Shown one piece after another: positions 20,192 through 28,080 of a stretch of DNA of 64,000 nt. Origin of the DNA: Akkermansia muciniphila (GTDB taxonomy: Bacteria > Verrucomicrobiota > Verrucomicrobiia > Opitutales > UBA953); contig CALQLO010000010.1 of NCBI GenBank assembly GCA_943331445.1, positions 1 to 64,000 of the forward strand, read 5' to 3'. Position 1 is the first letter of the stretch, and each line of letters opens with the position of its first letter. The position numbers and the translations under genes were made by a program. Under the pieces are notes generated by a model. That model saw nothing but the letters and a program-made list of their open reading frames with translations. It searched no databases and had not been told where the DNA came from.

Positions 20192-21369
20192 TTGCTTCAG
20201 TTGTTTTTCGCCCAGAAGCGGGGAAGTTCCCGGACCTTGAGAAGGCGCACACCTACCAAGGCGAACTCGTGTTCGTGGATCATGCCAACCGCCGCGGCAG
20301 CATTCGGGTGCGGGCTGGCAGCGATGTACTTTACCGGAACGCTCCGCACCCCTTTGCCATGCTCCCCTACGGCGTGGTGCGTTATCACGGTGCCACGGCC
20401 GACCTCCGCGATATCCCCCTCGGCACCATGCTCCACGTCAGTGCCTTCCTCCCGCCGGACCCTAAGATCTCGGCGGTGCCGATTGTCCAGAATCCCTCAG
20501 TCGAGCATCCCGCCGAGAACCACGTCCTCCTGCTTGAGGACGAAGCCAGCTACTGCCTGCGTAAAAGCAAAGTCTGGAAACTTAAAGAAGTGGAACTGCA
20601 GAAGAACCATGGAATGGTCATTGCCACCCTCGAACCCAAGGATGGCGGCGACGGCACGGCAGCCGAACAAAAGATGACGATCGACACCGCCACCCGCATC
20701 TGGCGCGGTCGCGAATGCCTCGGAATCGCCGACCTCATCGCCGAGGGCACCTGGACAGCCGCTGGCAAGAAATCCCTTGGCGGCCAAGCCGTCCGGCTGG
20801 GACTGACTTGGTTACCCGCAGGCACCTGGGAAAATCGCGTGGAGAATCAATTTCACATCACGGATATCTGGCTCGAGGACACCGCGCTGCAGCGCTCCGC
20901 CCAACAACAAACGGGCGTGCACCAAGCCCTCATCCGCACCCGCTGGATGGCCGCGTGGGTGGATGCCGTCGAGTATGGCAAGTTCGGCCGCGCTACGGTG
21001 ACCGCGACCTTGTTCGGCGATTACGACGCTACGCTCTTCGCCGACCTCGCCGCGGGTAGCAAGATGATGATGAACGGGGCGGAGAATACACTGAAGCATG
21101 CCGGCGGCGCCTATGGCCCTGCCCACATGGCCGCGAAAGGCTCTATTCTTGAAGTCACGCGAGTACCAGGAGTGGCACCCATGGGCAGTAGCGGCGTCCA
21201 GGTTCGCTTTGAGACGGACCTTATCATTGAAGGCATTCGACCTGGCCGGGTGGTCCACGTCCGCCCGTCAAGCTGGACGAATGTCGCCGTACCGCGGGAA
21301 GAATACCTCGGCGACGGGAGCAAGTTGGAAGACCGTTTTCCCAGCCCTGCCATCTTCCCGAAATACTAA
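20095..21369 (+). CDS. Secreted protein of unrecognised family, paralog 4 of 5
   Basis: The 424-residue product starts at the ATG in GCTCATGGCATACC, inside the heptad array: [20 protein letters not shown] is the signal peptide, followed by [13 protein letters not shown]. An ATG at 20034 overlaps the previous stop, as in its sisters, but reads only MKTVFILCS before TAG, so it cannot make the protein. The mature part shows the family blocks with its own variations: [29 protein letters not shown], a longer [21 protein letters not shown] segment and [13 protein letters not shown] instead of [13 protein letters not shown]. This is the most divergent mature region of the five. No Shine-Dalgarno is evident. 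Confidence 0.83.
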   Translation: MAYRSSFLILCSSLMLVCVFAANEAPGTKNQELASVVFRPEAGKFPDLEKAHTYQGELVFVDHANRRGSIRVRAGSDVLYRNAPHPFAMLPYGVVRYHGATADLRDIPLGTMLHVSAFLPPDPKISAVPIVQNPSVEHPAENHVLLLEDEASYCLRKSKVWKLKEVELQKNHGMVIATLEPKDGGDGTAAEQKMTIDTATRIWRGRECLGIADLIAEGTWTAAGKKSLGGQAVRLGLTWLPAGTWENRVENQFHITDIWLEDTALQRSAQQQTGVHQALIRTRWMAAWVDAVEYGKFGRATVTATLFGDYDATLFADLAAGSKMMMNGAENTLKHAGGAYGPAHMAAKGSILEVTRVPGVAPMGSSGVQVRFETDLIIEGIRPGRVVHVRPSSWTNVAVPREEYLGDGSKLEDRFPSPAIFPKY

Positions 21370-21378
21370 TGTCGCCGC

Positions 21379-21500
21379 GTTCTTGGTTCGTAGTTCTTTG
21401 TTCATGGCACATCGTTCATCATTCCTAGTTCTTTGTTCTTCGTTGATGTTTGTTTGCGCCTTTGCCGCCAACGAAGAACCAAAAACTAAGAACCAAGCAC
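21379..21500. repeat. Heptanucleotide inverted-repeat array at the start of paralog 5
   Basis: Eleven in-phase 7-base units run from 21379 to 21455 (GTTCTTG, GTTCGTA, GTTCTTT, GTTCATG and so on). The right arm has GAAGAAC, CAAAAAC, TAAGAAC, CAAGCAC at 21473-21500. The usable start codon of paralog 5 is part of the GTTCATG unit at 21400-21406. Confidence 0.85.
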
Positions 21501-22702
21501 AAGTCGCCGTTCCCTTCCGCCCAGAAGCGGGGAAGTTCCCGGCACTTGAAAATGCTCACTCCTATCGGGGAGAACTTGTCTTCGTAGACCATGCCAACCG
21601 TCGCGGCAGCCTCCGCATCCAAGGAGTGGGCAGCTTTCGCCGCAACGAACCGCACCCCTTCGCACTACTGCCCTATGGCATGGTCCGTTATCACGGCGCC
21701 CCGGCGGATCTCCGGGACATACCGCTCGGGACGATGATGCACGTGCTCGCTTACCTTCCGCCCGATCCTAAAAACTCCGCGGTCCCCGTGCTGCCGATCA
21801 ATAATAAGGAAAATACGGCAGGCTTTCGCGATCGCGGTACCGCACCGGCCGAAAACCATATTCTCCTGCTCGAAGACGAGCCCAGCTACGACCTCCGCAC
21901 AGGCAAGGCCTGGAAACTTGGGGAAGTGGTGCTCCAGAACCACGCTGGCCTCATGGTCGCCACACGCGAACCAACCCAAGGCAGCCCGGGTCAGACCACC
22001 GACGAAACCATGACCTTCGATGCCTCCACCCGCGTCTGGCGGGGGCGCGAATGCCTCGGGATCGAGGACCTAATCGCCGAGGGCACGTGGCCCGCCGAAG
22101 GTAAAAAAAGCCTTAGCCCCCAGGTCGTCCAATTAGGCCTCACGTGGAAACCCACCGCTGGCAGCGTCTTCAACCGCTTCCACATCGCTGATATCTGGAT
22201 TGATGATGCCGCCATGCAACGCGCCACCCAGCGCCAGACCAAGGCGTACGAGGCCTTTATCCGTAGTCGCTGGATGCCCGCTTGGATTGACGCCGTGGAG
22301 TATGGCAAGTTTGGCCGGGCCACCGTGACCGTGACCCTATTCGGGGGCATGCCTCCAGCTCTCTACGCCGATTTTAAAAAGGGCATCCCGGCGATGATGA
22401 ATGGCGTCGAGCAAACCTTAAAGCATACCGAGGGCGGTACCGCCGGCCCCTCCCAAATGTCCGCACGTGGCGTCATCCTTGATGTCGCGAAAGTGCATGG
22501 AGAAGCACCGATCGGCAGCAGCGGTATCCAGATTCGCTTTGAGACGGACCTCATCACCGAAGGCCTCCGGCCCACGCGCGTCGTGCGACTGCGTCCCGCG
22601 GACTGGCCCGATGTCCATGTGCCACGCGAAGAATACATCAACGGCGGGTCCGCCCGCATGGATGAGCGCTTCCCCACTCCGGCCATTTTCCCCAAATACT
22701 GA
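21404..22702 (+). CDS. Secreted protein of unrecognised family, paralog 5 of 5
   Basis: The 432-residue protein starts at the ATG inside the GTTCATG repeat unit, giving [20 protein letters not shown] as signal peptide and [13 protein letters not shown] before [20 protein letters not shown]. The ATG at 21369, overlapping the previous TAA, reads [19 protein letters not shown] and then stops, so the coupled start is out of frame, as in paralog 4. Upstream in-frame starts inside paralog 4 are rejected. The mature domain is slightly diverged ([22 protein letters not shown] region, [19 protein letters not shown]) and ends [11 protein letters not shown]. It closes the tandem block; 92 bases without an evident gene separate it from the next one. 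Confidence 0.83.
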   Translation: MAHRSSFLVLCSSLMFVCAFAANEEPKTKNQAQVAVPFRPEAGKFPALENAHSYRGELVFVDHANRRGSLRIQGVGSFRRNEPHPFALLPYGMVRYHGAPADLRDIPLGTMMHVLAYLPPDPKNSAVPVLPINNKENTAGFRDRGTAPAENHILLLEDEPSYDLRTGKAWKLGEVVLQNHAGLMVATREPTQGSPGQTTDETMTFDASTRVWRGRECLGIEDLIAEGTWPAEGKKSLSPQVVQLGLTWKPTAGSVFNRFHIADIWIDDAAMQRATQRQTKAYEAFIRSRWMPAWIDAVEYGKFGRATVTVTLFGGMPPALYADFKKGIPAMMNGVEQTLKHTEGGTAGPSQMSARGVILDVAKVHGEAPIGSSGIQIRFETDLITEGLRPTRVVRLRPADWPDVHVPREEYINGGSARMDERFPTPAIFPKY

Positions 22703-22794
22703 CCCGCTGGGGCCGCCCACACCCTACCTCGAGGGGTAAACAACCGAAAGGGGTGGAACTGACTGTCTGAGCGGGTTACCTAGTGGGCTACCCC

Positions 22795-25434
22795 ATGTAC
22801 CGCCGTACCCCCATCGGCTTGGCCTGCCTGCTCCTGGCCACCCTAACAGCCCTCTCCGCGGCCGACCTGACGTTGATGCAAAAGGGCCAGAGCCCCTATC
22901 AAATCGTCTTGCCCGACGAGGCACCCTCTCCCCGCATCAAGGAAGCCCTTCAGCAAACGGCCCGTCTCATGCAGACCGCCTTCGCCGCTAATGGATGCGA
23001 AATCAAGGTCGTCGAAGAAAGCAAAAGGGAAGCCGCCAAGCCGGCCCTCTTTCTCGGCAACACCCAGTTCGCCCGGCAGCACGACTTCGTCGCCGCCTCT
23101 CTCCGCGACTGGAGTTACGTGCACCGTGCGGTCGGTGAGAATATTATTATCGCCGGGAATGATGCCCCGGCTGCCGTCGCCGCCAGCAAGGGCCGCCCCG
23201 GATGGGATCGCATGGGCACCGCCAAGGCCACCGTGGATTTCGTCCGTGAATTCATGGGCGTGCGCTTTCTTTACCCCGACCTCGACCCGTTCAACGGCGT
23301 CCAAGCGGCCGCCAAGATCGACCTTCGCACCTGCCCAGGCATTGAATATTTACCACGCAAGACTTTCGTCATCCCCGCCGACCTAAACCAGACCAAGGTG
23401 CCAGTCATCCGCTCCAACACGGGCTTCCCCGAGTGCGGCGGCTTCTATGATCTTGCGAATAATCGCTTCCCGCCCGTCGACGAAACCTTTGGTGGGCACA
23501 CCTGGGAACGCGCCGTGCCCGTGGAGAAATATACGACCACCCACCCCGAATACTTCGCACTCGTCAATAAAGTGCGCCTCACGAATGAACCAGGTCGAGC
23601 CCAATACTGCCTCTCAAATCCCGATGTTCAGGAGCTCATTTACCAGGATGCCGTGGCCGAGATCAAACGAGGCTACGCTACCGTTGGCCTCGGGCAACCG
23701 GACGGATTCCGCGCATGCCAATGTGAGGAGTGCGAGAAATTTCTAGGCACCGGCAAGGACTGGTCCGAAAAAATCTGGATCTTCCATCGCAATGTCGCCG
23801 AGCGGCTCCAGCACGCGCACCCCGACCGAAAAGTGACGATCATGTCGTATATCCAAACGGCACCCCCTCCGAAGGCTTTTAAAGCCTTCCCCGCTAACAC
23901 GACCATCATGCTAACGGGGACCAACGAAGAAGACATCGCCGTATGGCGCGGCATCGAAGTACCCCACGGCTTCACCGGCTATATTTATAATTGGTGTCCG
24001 AATCTAGGCACGCGCTACACCCCCATGCGGACGCCAGGCTACGTGGAGGCACAAGTCCGACGACTCGCCGTCAATCGTATCCAGTCGATTTATCGCGACG
24101 GGCCTGGCCAGTTGTACGGGCTCGAAGGACCGGTCTTCTACACCATGGGCCGGATGTTCGATGACCCCGAGCACAATGCCGCCAAGACCCTCGTGCCGGA
24201 ATTCGTGGAAGCCGCCTTCGGCCCGAACGCGACCGGTGCGGCCATGCGCTCATTCTACGACCAACTCTATCAAGGAATTTCGCTGTATTCCGATCACATC
24301 GGCACCCGCGATGACCTGTGGCGCAGCCAGAGCTACGATGGCCGAGCCTTCAAGACCGTCACCGACCCCTTTCAATTCATCGCTTTCATCTATCACCCCA
24401 ATCTCCTTGCGGCGCTGGAAAGCGACCTAGCGCAAGCCGAGAAGACCGCCCTCTCAGTTAAGACCAAACTCCGCCTCGCCCTAGTCCGCCGCGAGTTCGA
24501 TTACATCCGCCACCTCGCCCGGGTCGTGCATCTCTACCAAGCGTTCCAGATCCAGCCCGACGTAGGTGCGCGCGATCGACTGCTGGATGCCATCGATGCC
24601 CGTAACACATTCATCGCTTCGCTCTATGACGCCAAAGGCCGTAACCTGACCATTCCTGGATGGGAGCGCACCCTCTTCCCCATCGGCGGTCACAATCAGA
24701 ATCACCTTCGACTGAGCCAAGACGGCTACCAAGAACCCTACGCCAACACCTGCTTCAACTGGGACACCAAGGCGATGCGCCAAGCCCCGATGGCTGGCCC
24801 AAAACAGTTAAAGGTCACCCGGGTAGCCGAGCCCATGAAATTAGACGACACCCGCTGGCAGAACATTGCCGCGACGGAACTCACCCATTGCCTCCCCCTG
24901 GGTGGCTTACCCCGCAGCACCCGCCTCCAACTCAGTTACGACGGCACCGCGCTCTACGTGCGCACCGAGAGCACCCTCGAGGCCGACTCGCCCGTCGACC
25001 TGACGAAACTGCCCCGCGACTCCGCCGTCACGAAACGAGAATCCATCGAAGTCTACTTACAGCCAGTGAAGTCAAAAGACATCTTCTATCACTTGGCGGT
25101 CGGTGCGAACGCCGATTCGAAATATGACGCCGCCACCGGCTTCATCACTGACTTGATGGACCCACGGCACGGCAAAGGTGACCCGACTTGGAATGGCGAC
25201 TGGTGGGCCGAAACTCGCGTCGACGAAAAAACCAAGCTCCTACACACCCTCTTCATCATCCCGTTCAAAACCCTGGGCGCCGAACCGCCCACCGTTGGAA
25301 CTCCCTGGGGTGCAAATTTCGGGCGCAATCATCCCGGCGCCCGGAACCGCATTGACCGCTCAACATGGTCGTCGTCCTTCAGCAGCAACGCCGTCACCGA
25401 CCCTGGCGTCATCGGACAGATCAGCTTCGAGTAA
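22795..25434 (+). CDS. DUF4838 domain secreted protein, candidate glycan-active enzyme
   Basis: From ATG 22795 the protein is 879 residues with a signal peptide (MYRRTPIGLACLLLATLTAL). An N-terminal alpha/beta region (about 25-190; NGCEIKVVEE, GAATVDFVREFMGVRFLYPD-like) resembles the auxiliary domain of GH67/GH20-type enzymes. The DUF4838 core (about 190-560) contains GLGQPDGFRACQCEECEKF and IMLTGTNEEDIAVWRG. The C-terminal 200 residues (about 670-879) look like a CBM9-type beta sandwich (DDTRWQNIAATELTHCLPL, ESIEVYLQP). DUF4838 proteins are found in PVC and Bacteroidota polysaccharide loci, but the substrate is unknown. An in-frame GTG at 22783 is a weaker start. Confidence 0.85.
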   Translation: MYRRTPIGLACLLLATLTALSAADLTLMQKGQSPYQIVLPDEAPSPRIKEALQQTARLMQTAFAANGCEIKVVEESKREAAKPALFLGNTQFARQHDFVAASLRDWSYVHRAVGENIIIAGNDAPAAVAASKGRPGWDRMGTAKATVDFVREFMGVRFLYPDLDPFNGVQAAAKIDLRTCPGIEYLPRKTFVIPADLNQTKVPVIRSNTGFPECGGFYDLANNRFPPVDETFGGHTWERAVPVEKYTTTHPEYFALVNKVRLTNEPGRAQYCLSNPDVQELIYQDAVAEIKRGYATVGLGQPDGFRACQCEECEKFLGTGKDWSEKIWIFHRNVAERLQHAHPDRKVTIMSYIQTAPPPKAFKAFPANTTIMLTGTNEEDIAVWRGIEVPHGFTGYIYNWCPNLGTRYTPMRTPGYVEAQVRRLAVNRIQSIYRDGPGQLYGLEGPVFYTMGRMFDDPEHNAAKTLVPEFVEAAFGPNATGAAMRSFYDQLYQGISLYSDHIGTRDDLWRSQSYDGRAFKTVTDPFQFIAFIYHPNLLAALESDLAQAEKTALSVKTKLRLALVRREFDYIRHLARVVHLYQAFQIQPDVGARDRLLDAIDARNTFIASLYDAKGRNLTIPGWERTLFPIGGHNQNHLRLSQDGYQEPYANTCFNWDTKAMRQAPMAGPKQLKVTRVAEPMKLDDTRWQNIAATELTHCLPLGGLPRSTRLQLSYDGTALYVRTESTLEADSPVDLTKLPRDSAVTKRESIEVYLQPVKSKDIFYHLAVGANADSKYDAATGFITDLMDPRHGKGDPTWNGDWWAETRVDEKTKLLHTLFIIPFKTLGAEPPTVGTPWGANFGRNHPGARNRIDRSTWSSSFSSNAVTDPGVIGQISFE

Positions 25435-25448
25435 CCAGACTGGCCACC

Positions 25449-26123
25449 ATGAATCTCATCACGCCAGCTATGGGCTGCCTTGTCATCCTATTAGCGGGCT
25501 GCGCGACCCCTGAAACCTTCACCGTCCGCGAGGATTTCGGCGCATCCTTCGACCCGAAGAAGTTCATCACGGTGATTCCGAATAAGAATACCACTATCCG
25601 CGATGGCGTGATGTGGACGCACGGATCTAGCGGTGGCAAGTATCCGCCGATGGTCTACCTAGCGCTCGCCGGCAAAGACCTGACGATGTCCTTCCGGTAC
25701 CGTCACCTCGAGAAAGGTGGCATGCTCTGGCTGTTCGTCGACGGCGACGACGGCTACGGCGGCACCGACCACATGCTCCGCGTTCGCCTTAATCGCGAAT
25801 CCATCGTCCTGGAAGTCGACGGACACACCTACGACAAGAACCACCCGCTCCTGCAGAAGAATTTCCCGCCCCTGGCCGTCAGCGGCTCGTTGCGCACCAA
25901 CGAATATTTCCCGAGCGAGAAGGTCGACCTGTCCGCCAACGATTGGCGCACCGTTAAACTCGTCTTCAAGGGCGATACGGCGGACATTTCCGTCGACGGA
26001 AAATGGCAGCACACCCTGAAGCGTCCAAACTTCGATGCGACCAAGCGCAAACTGCTCTGGATGCAGAACGGCGGCGAGAAAGGCATCGAGATTGACGACG
26101 TCGTCATCACCCCGACCCCCTGA
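25449..26123 (+). CDS. Lipoprotein with LamG/DUF1080-like jelly roll
   Basis: The 224-residue product starts at the ATG in GGCCACCATGAATC, which gives a lipoprotein signal with lipobox LAGC (Cys18). The body is a concanavalin-like beta sandwich of the DUF1080/laminin-G type: SFRYRHLEKGGMLWLFVDGD, DHMLRVRLNRESIVLEVDG, WRTVKLVFKGDTADISVDGKW and ending GIEIDDVVITPTP. The family call is from fold-like pattern only. It starts 14 bases after the DUF4838 stop and is probably co-transcribed with it. A glycan-binding or 3-keto-glycoside hydrolase role is possible; I cannot name catalytic residues. Confidence 0.78.
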   Translation: MNLITPAMGCLVILLAGCATPETFTVREDFGASFDPKKFITVIPNKNTTIRDGVMWTHGSSGGKYPPMVYLALAGKDLTMSFRYRHLEKGGMLWLFVDGDDGYGGTDHMLRVRLNRESIVLEVDGHTYDKNHPLLQKNFPPLAVSGSLRTNEYFPSEKVDLSANDWRTVKLVFKGDTADISVDGKWQHTLKRPNFDATKRKLLWMQNGGEKGIEIDDVVITPTP

Positions 26124-26137
26124 CCCTCACTTCCCCC

Positions 26138-26170
26138 TATACTCAATACTCCATACTCTATACTCCATAC
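26138..26170 (+). repeat. Tandem heptanucleotide repeat NATACTC
   Basis: Four exact in-phase units TATACTC, AATACTC, CATACTC, TATACTC (26138-26165) and a partial CATAC fill the leader just before the ATG at 26173. The unit differs from the GTTCTTN arrays near 14.7-21.5 kb, but the 7-base period is the same. There is no inverted arm here. Confidence 0.85.
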
Positions 26171-26172
26171 CC

Positions 26173-26781
26173 ATGCGCCTCTCCCTCCTCGCCCTCGCCC
26201 TGACCTCCGTCGCTTATGGGGCCGACAGTAAGCCGCTCCTAAACGACAAGCCCCTGCCTTCGCTTGCGGCCCCCTCTTTCAAAGAACCGCTCGATGCCAC
26301 CTGGTCGCAGGCCAAGGGCAAATGGACGCCCGACAATGGCGTGCTCCATATGGTCGAAATCACCGAAGAAAAACACGTCCCTGTGCTCTGGCATAAAGTC
26401 GGCCTGTCCGCCGCCGTCATCGAACTTGATTTCAAGCAAGACGCCGCCGGCGTTTTCTATGTTGGCTGCGATGCCGACAAACACGTGGGCCGGGTCGTCG
26501 TCCTCGGCGGCACCGTCGTCATTCAGGAAGATACCGCCAAGGCCTCCCACACCATCGCCACGCAGAAATACGCCGCCAAGGCAGGCGAATGGCATCACCT
26601 GCGCGTCGAATGGAAAGACGACAGCTTCGCTTTCAAAATCGACGATCAGGCACCCATTACCGCCCAGCATCCTTACTTTGCCACCGCCAAGAAGCGTAGC
26701 TGGATTGCCGGCTCCAAGACAGCCGACGTGAAGAACCTCACGATCAACGGCACGGTGAGCGTCGCCGAAGCCAAAAAATAA
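26173..26781 (+). CDS. Small secreted LamG/DUF1080-like protein
   Basis: The 202-residue protein has a signal peptide (MRLSLLALALTSVAYGA) and a jelly-roll pattern: SKPLLNDKPLPSL, EPLDATWSQAKGKWTPDNGV, AAVIELDFKQDAAGVFYVG, EWHHLRVEWKDDSFAFKIDD and VKNLTINGTV. It is close in type to the 25449 and 48889 proteins and to short DUF1080 members. The start is the first ATG after the heptad repeat; earlier starts would overlap the previous gene and lack a signal peptide. No catalytic residues are identifiable, so a glycan-binding role is as likely as hydrolysis. Confidence 0.78.
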   Translation: MRLSLLALALTSVAYGADSKPLLNDKPLPSLAAPSFKEPLDATWSQAKGKWTPDNGVLHMVEITEEKHVPVLWHKVGLSAAVIELDFKQDAAGVFYVGCDADKHVGRVVVLGGTVVIQEDTAKASHTIATQKYAAKAGEWHHLRVEWKDDSFAFKIDDQAPITAQHPYFATAKKRSWIAGSKTADVKNLTINGTVSVAEAKK

Positions 26782-26799
26782 TCTTCCGTCTCCCCGCCG

Positions 26800-28080
26800 A
26801 TGAGCCCTCTCTACCGCCGGGTCAGCCTGCGCATCCTCCCAATTCTGTTCTCGTGCTACTTGGTCAACTACATCGACCGAGTAAACGTCAGTTTCGCCAA
26901 GCATGACCTCAGTGCCGCGCTCAAGTTGACCGATACGGCCTACGGGCTCGGCGCCGGCCTTTTCTTCATCGGTTATTTCGCCTTCCAGGTGCCGAGCAAC
27001 TTAATGCTCAATCGCATCGGAGCACGGCGAGCCATCGCCCTCATCATCCTACTCTGGGGCATGATTTCAGCCCTAGGGGCGTGCGTGCACACCGAGAATC
27101 AATTCTACCTGCAACGCCTTCTACTTGGCGCCTCCGAAGCCGGCTTCTTCCCCGGGGTAATTCTCTACCTCACCACGTGGTACCCCTCCGCGATTCGTGC
27201 CCGCGTCTTTGCGCTCTTCCTCACGGCCATTCCCGTCGCGGGACTCATCGGTGGACCGCTTTCTGGCTTCATCCTCCAGCATCCGCCCAGCGAGGGCCTC
27301 CAGAACTGGCAGTGGCTCTTCATCCTCGAAGGCATCCCCTGCCTCTTACTGGCCCTCTGGGTCTTCCGTAGCCTGCCAGATCGCCCGTCGGATGCGCCTT
27401 GGCTGAGCGACGATGAGCAACAGACGCTGACCACGGATCTCCAAAGTGAGAACCCCATGCCGGCAGTCGGAGCCGAAACAGCCAACTCAGCACTTAAAGC
27501 CTTTCTTCAGCCGCTCGTCTGGAAACTCTGTCTGCTCTATTTTTGCACGATGATGGGTCTCTACGCGTTATCATTCTGGATTCCCGCAATCATCAAAGGA
27601 CTCGGCTGGAGTGGCGACCTGCAGGTCGGCCTTATCAGCGCTATCCCCTGGGCTATCGCCGTCATCTTCATGCTTTGGCTAGGCGGCCGATCAGATCGGC
27701 AAGGCGAACGGCGCCTGCATGCCAGCGCCGCGGCGGTCCTGTCTGCCATCGGTTTCGCCTGCTGTGGCTTCGCCCATAACGGCCTACTGGGGATCGTGGG
27801 CATCTCCCTCGCCGCCGCGGGCGTCATGGGCATGATGGCCGTTCAGTGGTCGATGCCAGGTGCGCTCCTGCGCGGCACGGCGGCCGCCGCGGGCATCGCG
27901 CTGGTCAATTCGTGCGGCAATCTCGGCGGCTTCGTCAGCCCCTCCCTCATCGGCAAACTTAATGAGGCGACAAAATCACCAGCGAGCGGACTATACCTGA
28001 CCGGCGGGTTTCTCTTGTTCGCCGCCGTTATTCTTTATCTCAGCCCCGCCCTTGAACCTCGCTCGAAAAACTATGCTTAA
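26800..28080 (+). CDS. MFS transporter, anion:cation symporter (ACS)-like
   Basis: The 426-residue protein has about twelve hydrophobic segments and the MFS signatures of the ACS branch, which includes hexuronate, tartrate and other organic-acid carriers: NYIDRVNVSFAKHDL in TM1, NRIGARRAIAL in loop 2-3 and LYLTTWYPSAIRARVFALF near TM4-5. It is an inner-membrane proton- or sodium-coupled importer; the substrate cannot be read from sequence. It is the only sugar- or acid-type carrier in the window and lies between glycan-active genes. Its last eight bases overlap the sulfatase gene, so it may import the monomer (perhaps a uronate) released by this cluster. That link is inference. Confidence 0.9.
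   Translation: MSPLYRRVSLRILPILFSCYLVNYIDRVNVSFAKHDLSAALKLTDTAYGLGAGLFFIGYFAFQVPSNLMLNRIGARRAIALIILLWGMISALGACVHTENQFYLQRLLLGASEAGFFPGVILYLTTWYPSAIRARVFALFLTAIPVAGLIGGPLSGFILQHPPSEGLQNWQWLFILEGIPCLLLALWVFRSLPDRPSDAPWLSDDEQQTLTTDLQSENPMPAVGAETANSALKAFLQPLVWKLCLLYFCTMMGLYALSFWIPAIIKGLGWSGDLQVGLISAIPWAIAVIFMLWLGGRSDRQGERRLHASAAAVLSAIGFACCGFAHNGLLGIVGISLAAAGVMGMMAVQWSMPGALLRGTAAAAGIALVNSCGNLGGFVSPSLIGKLNEATKSPASGLYLTGGFLLFAAVILYLSPALEPRSKNYA

Noticed and set aside
21098-21403. Longer N-terminus for paralog 5 starting inside paralog 4
   Set aside because: The frame is open there, but it would overlap the previous gene by more than 270 bases and bury the signal peptide; sister genes start at the aligned ATG.
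20034-21428. Paralogs 4 and 5 as frameshifted pseudogenes
   Set aside because: The coupled ATGs are out of frame, but an in-frame ATG inside each array restores a full signal peptide and an intact mature domain of normal length.
14683-21500. 7-base arrays as a CRISPR locus
   Set aside because: Units are 7 bases with no unique spacers of constant length, half of the units are inverted, and four arrays are within coding sequence. No cas gene is present.
22741-22770. CAACC...GTC pair before the DUF4838 gene as another ECF-like site
   Set aside because: Spacing from CAAC to GTC is 20 bases, three more than in the similar sites at 37752 and 40082, and the nearby GGAAC at 22755 has no RTC at 17-18 bases. 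It is kept only as a weak relative of the repeated block.
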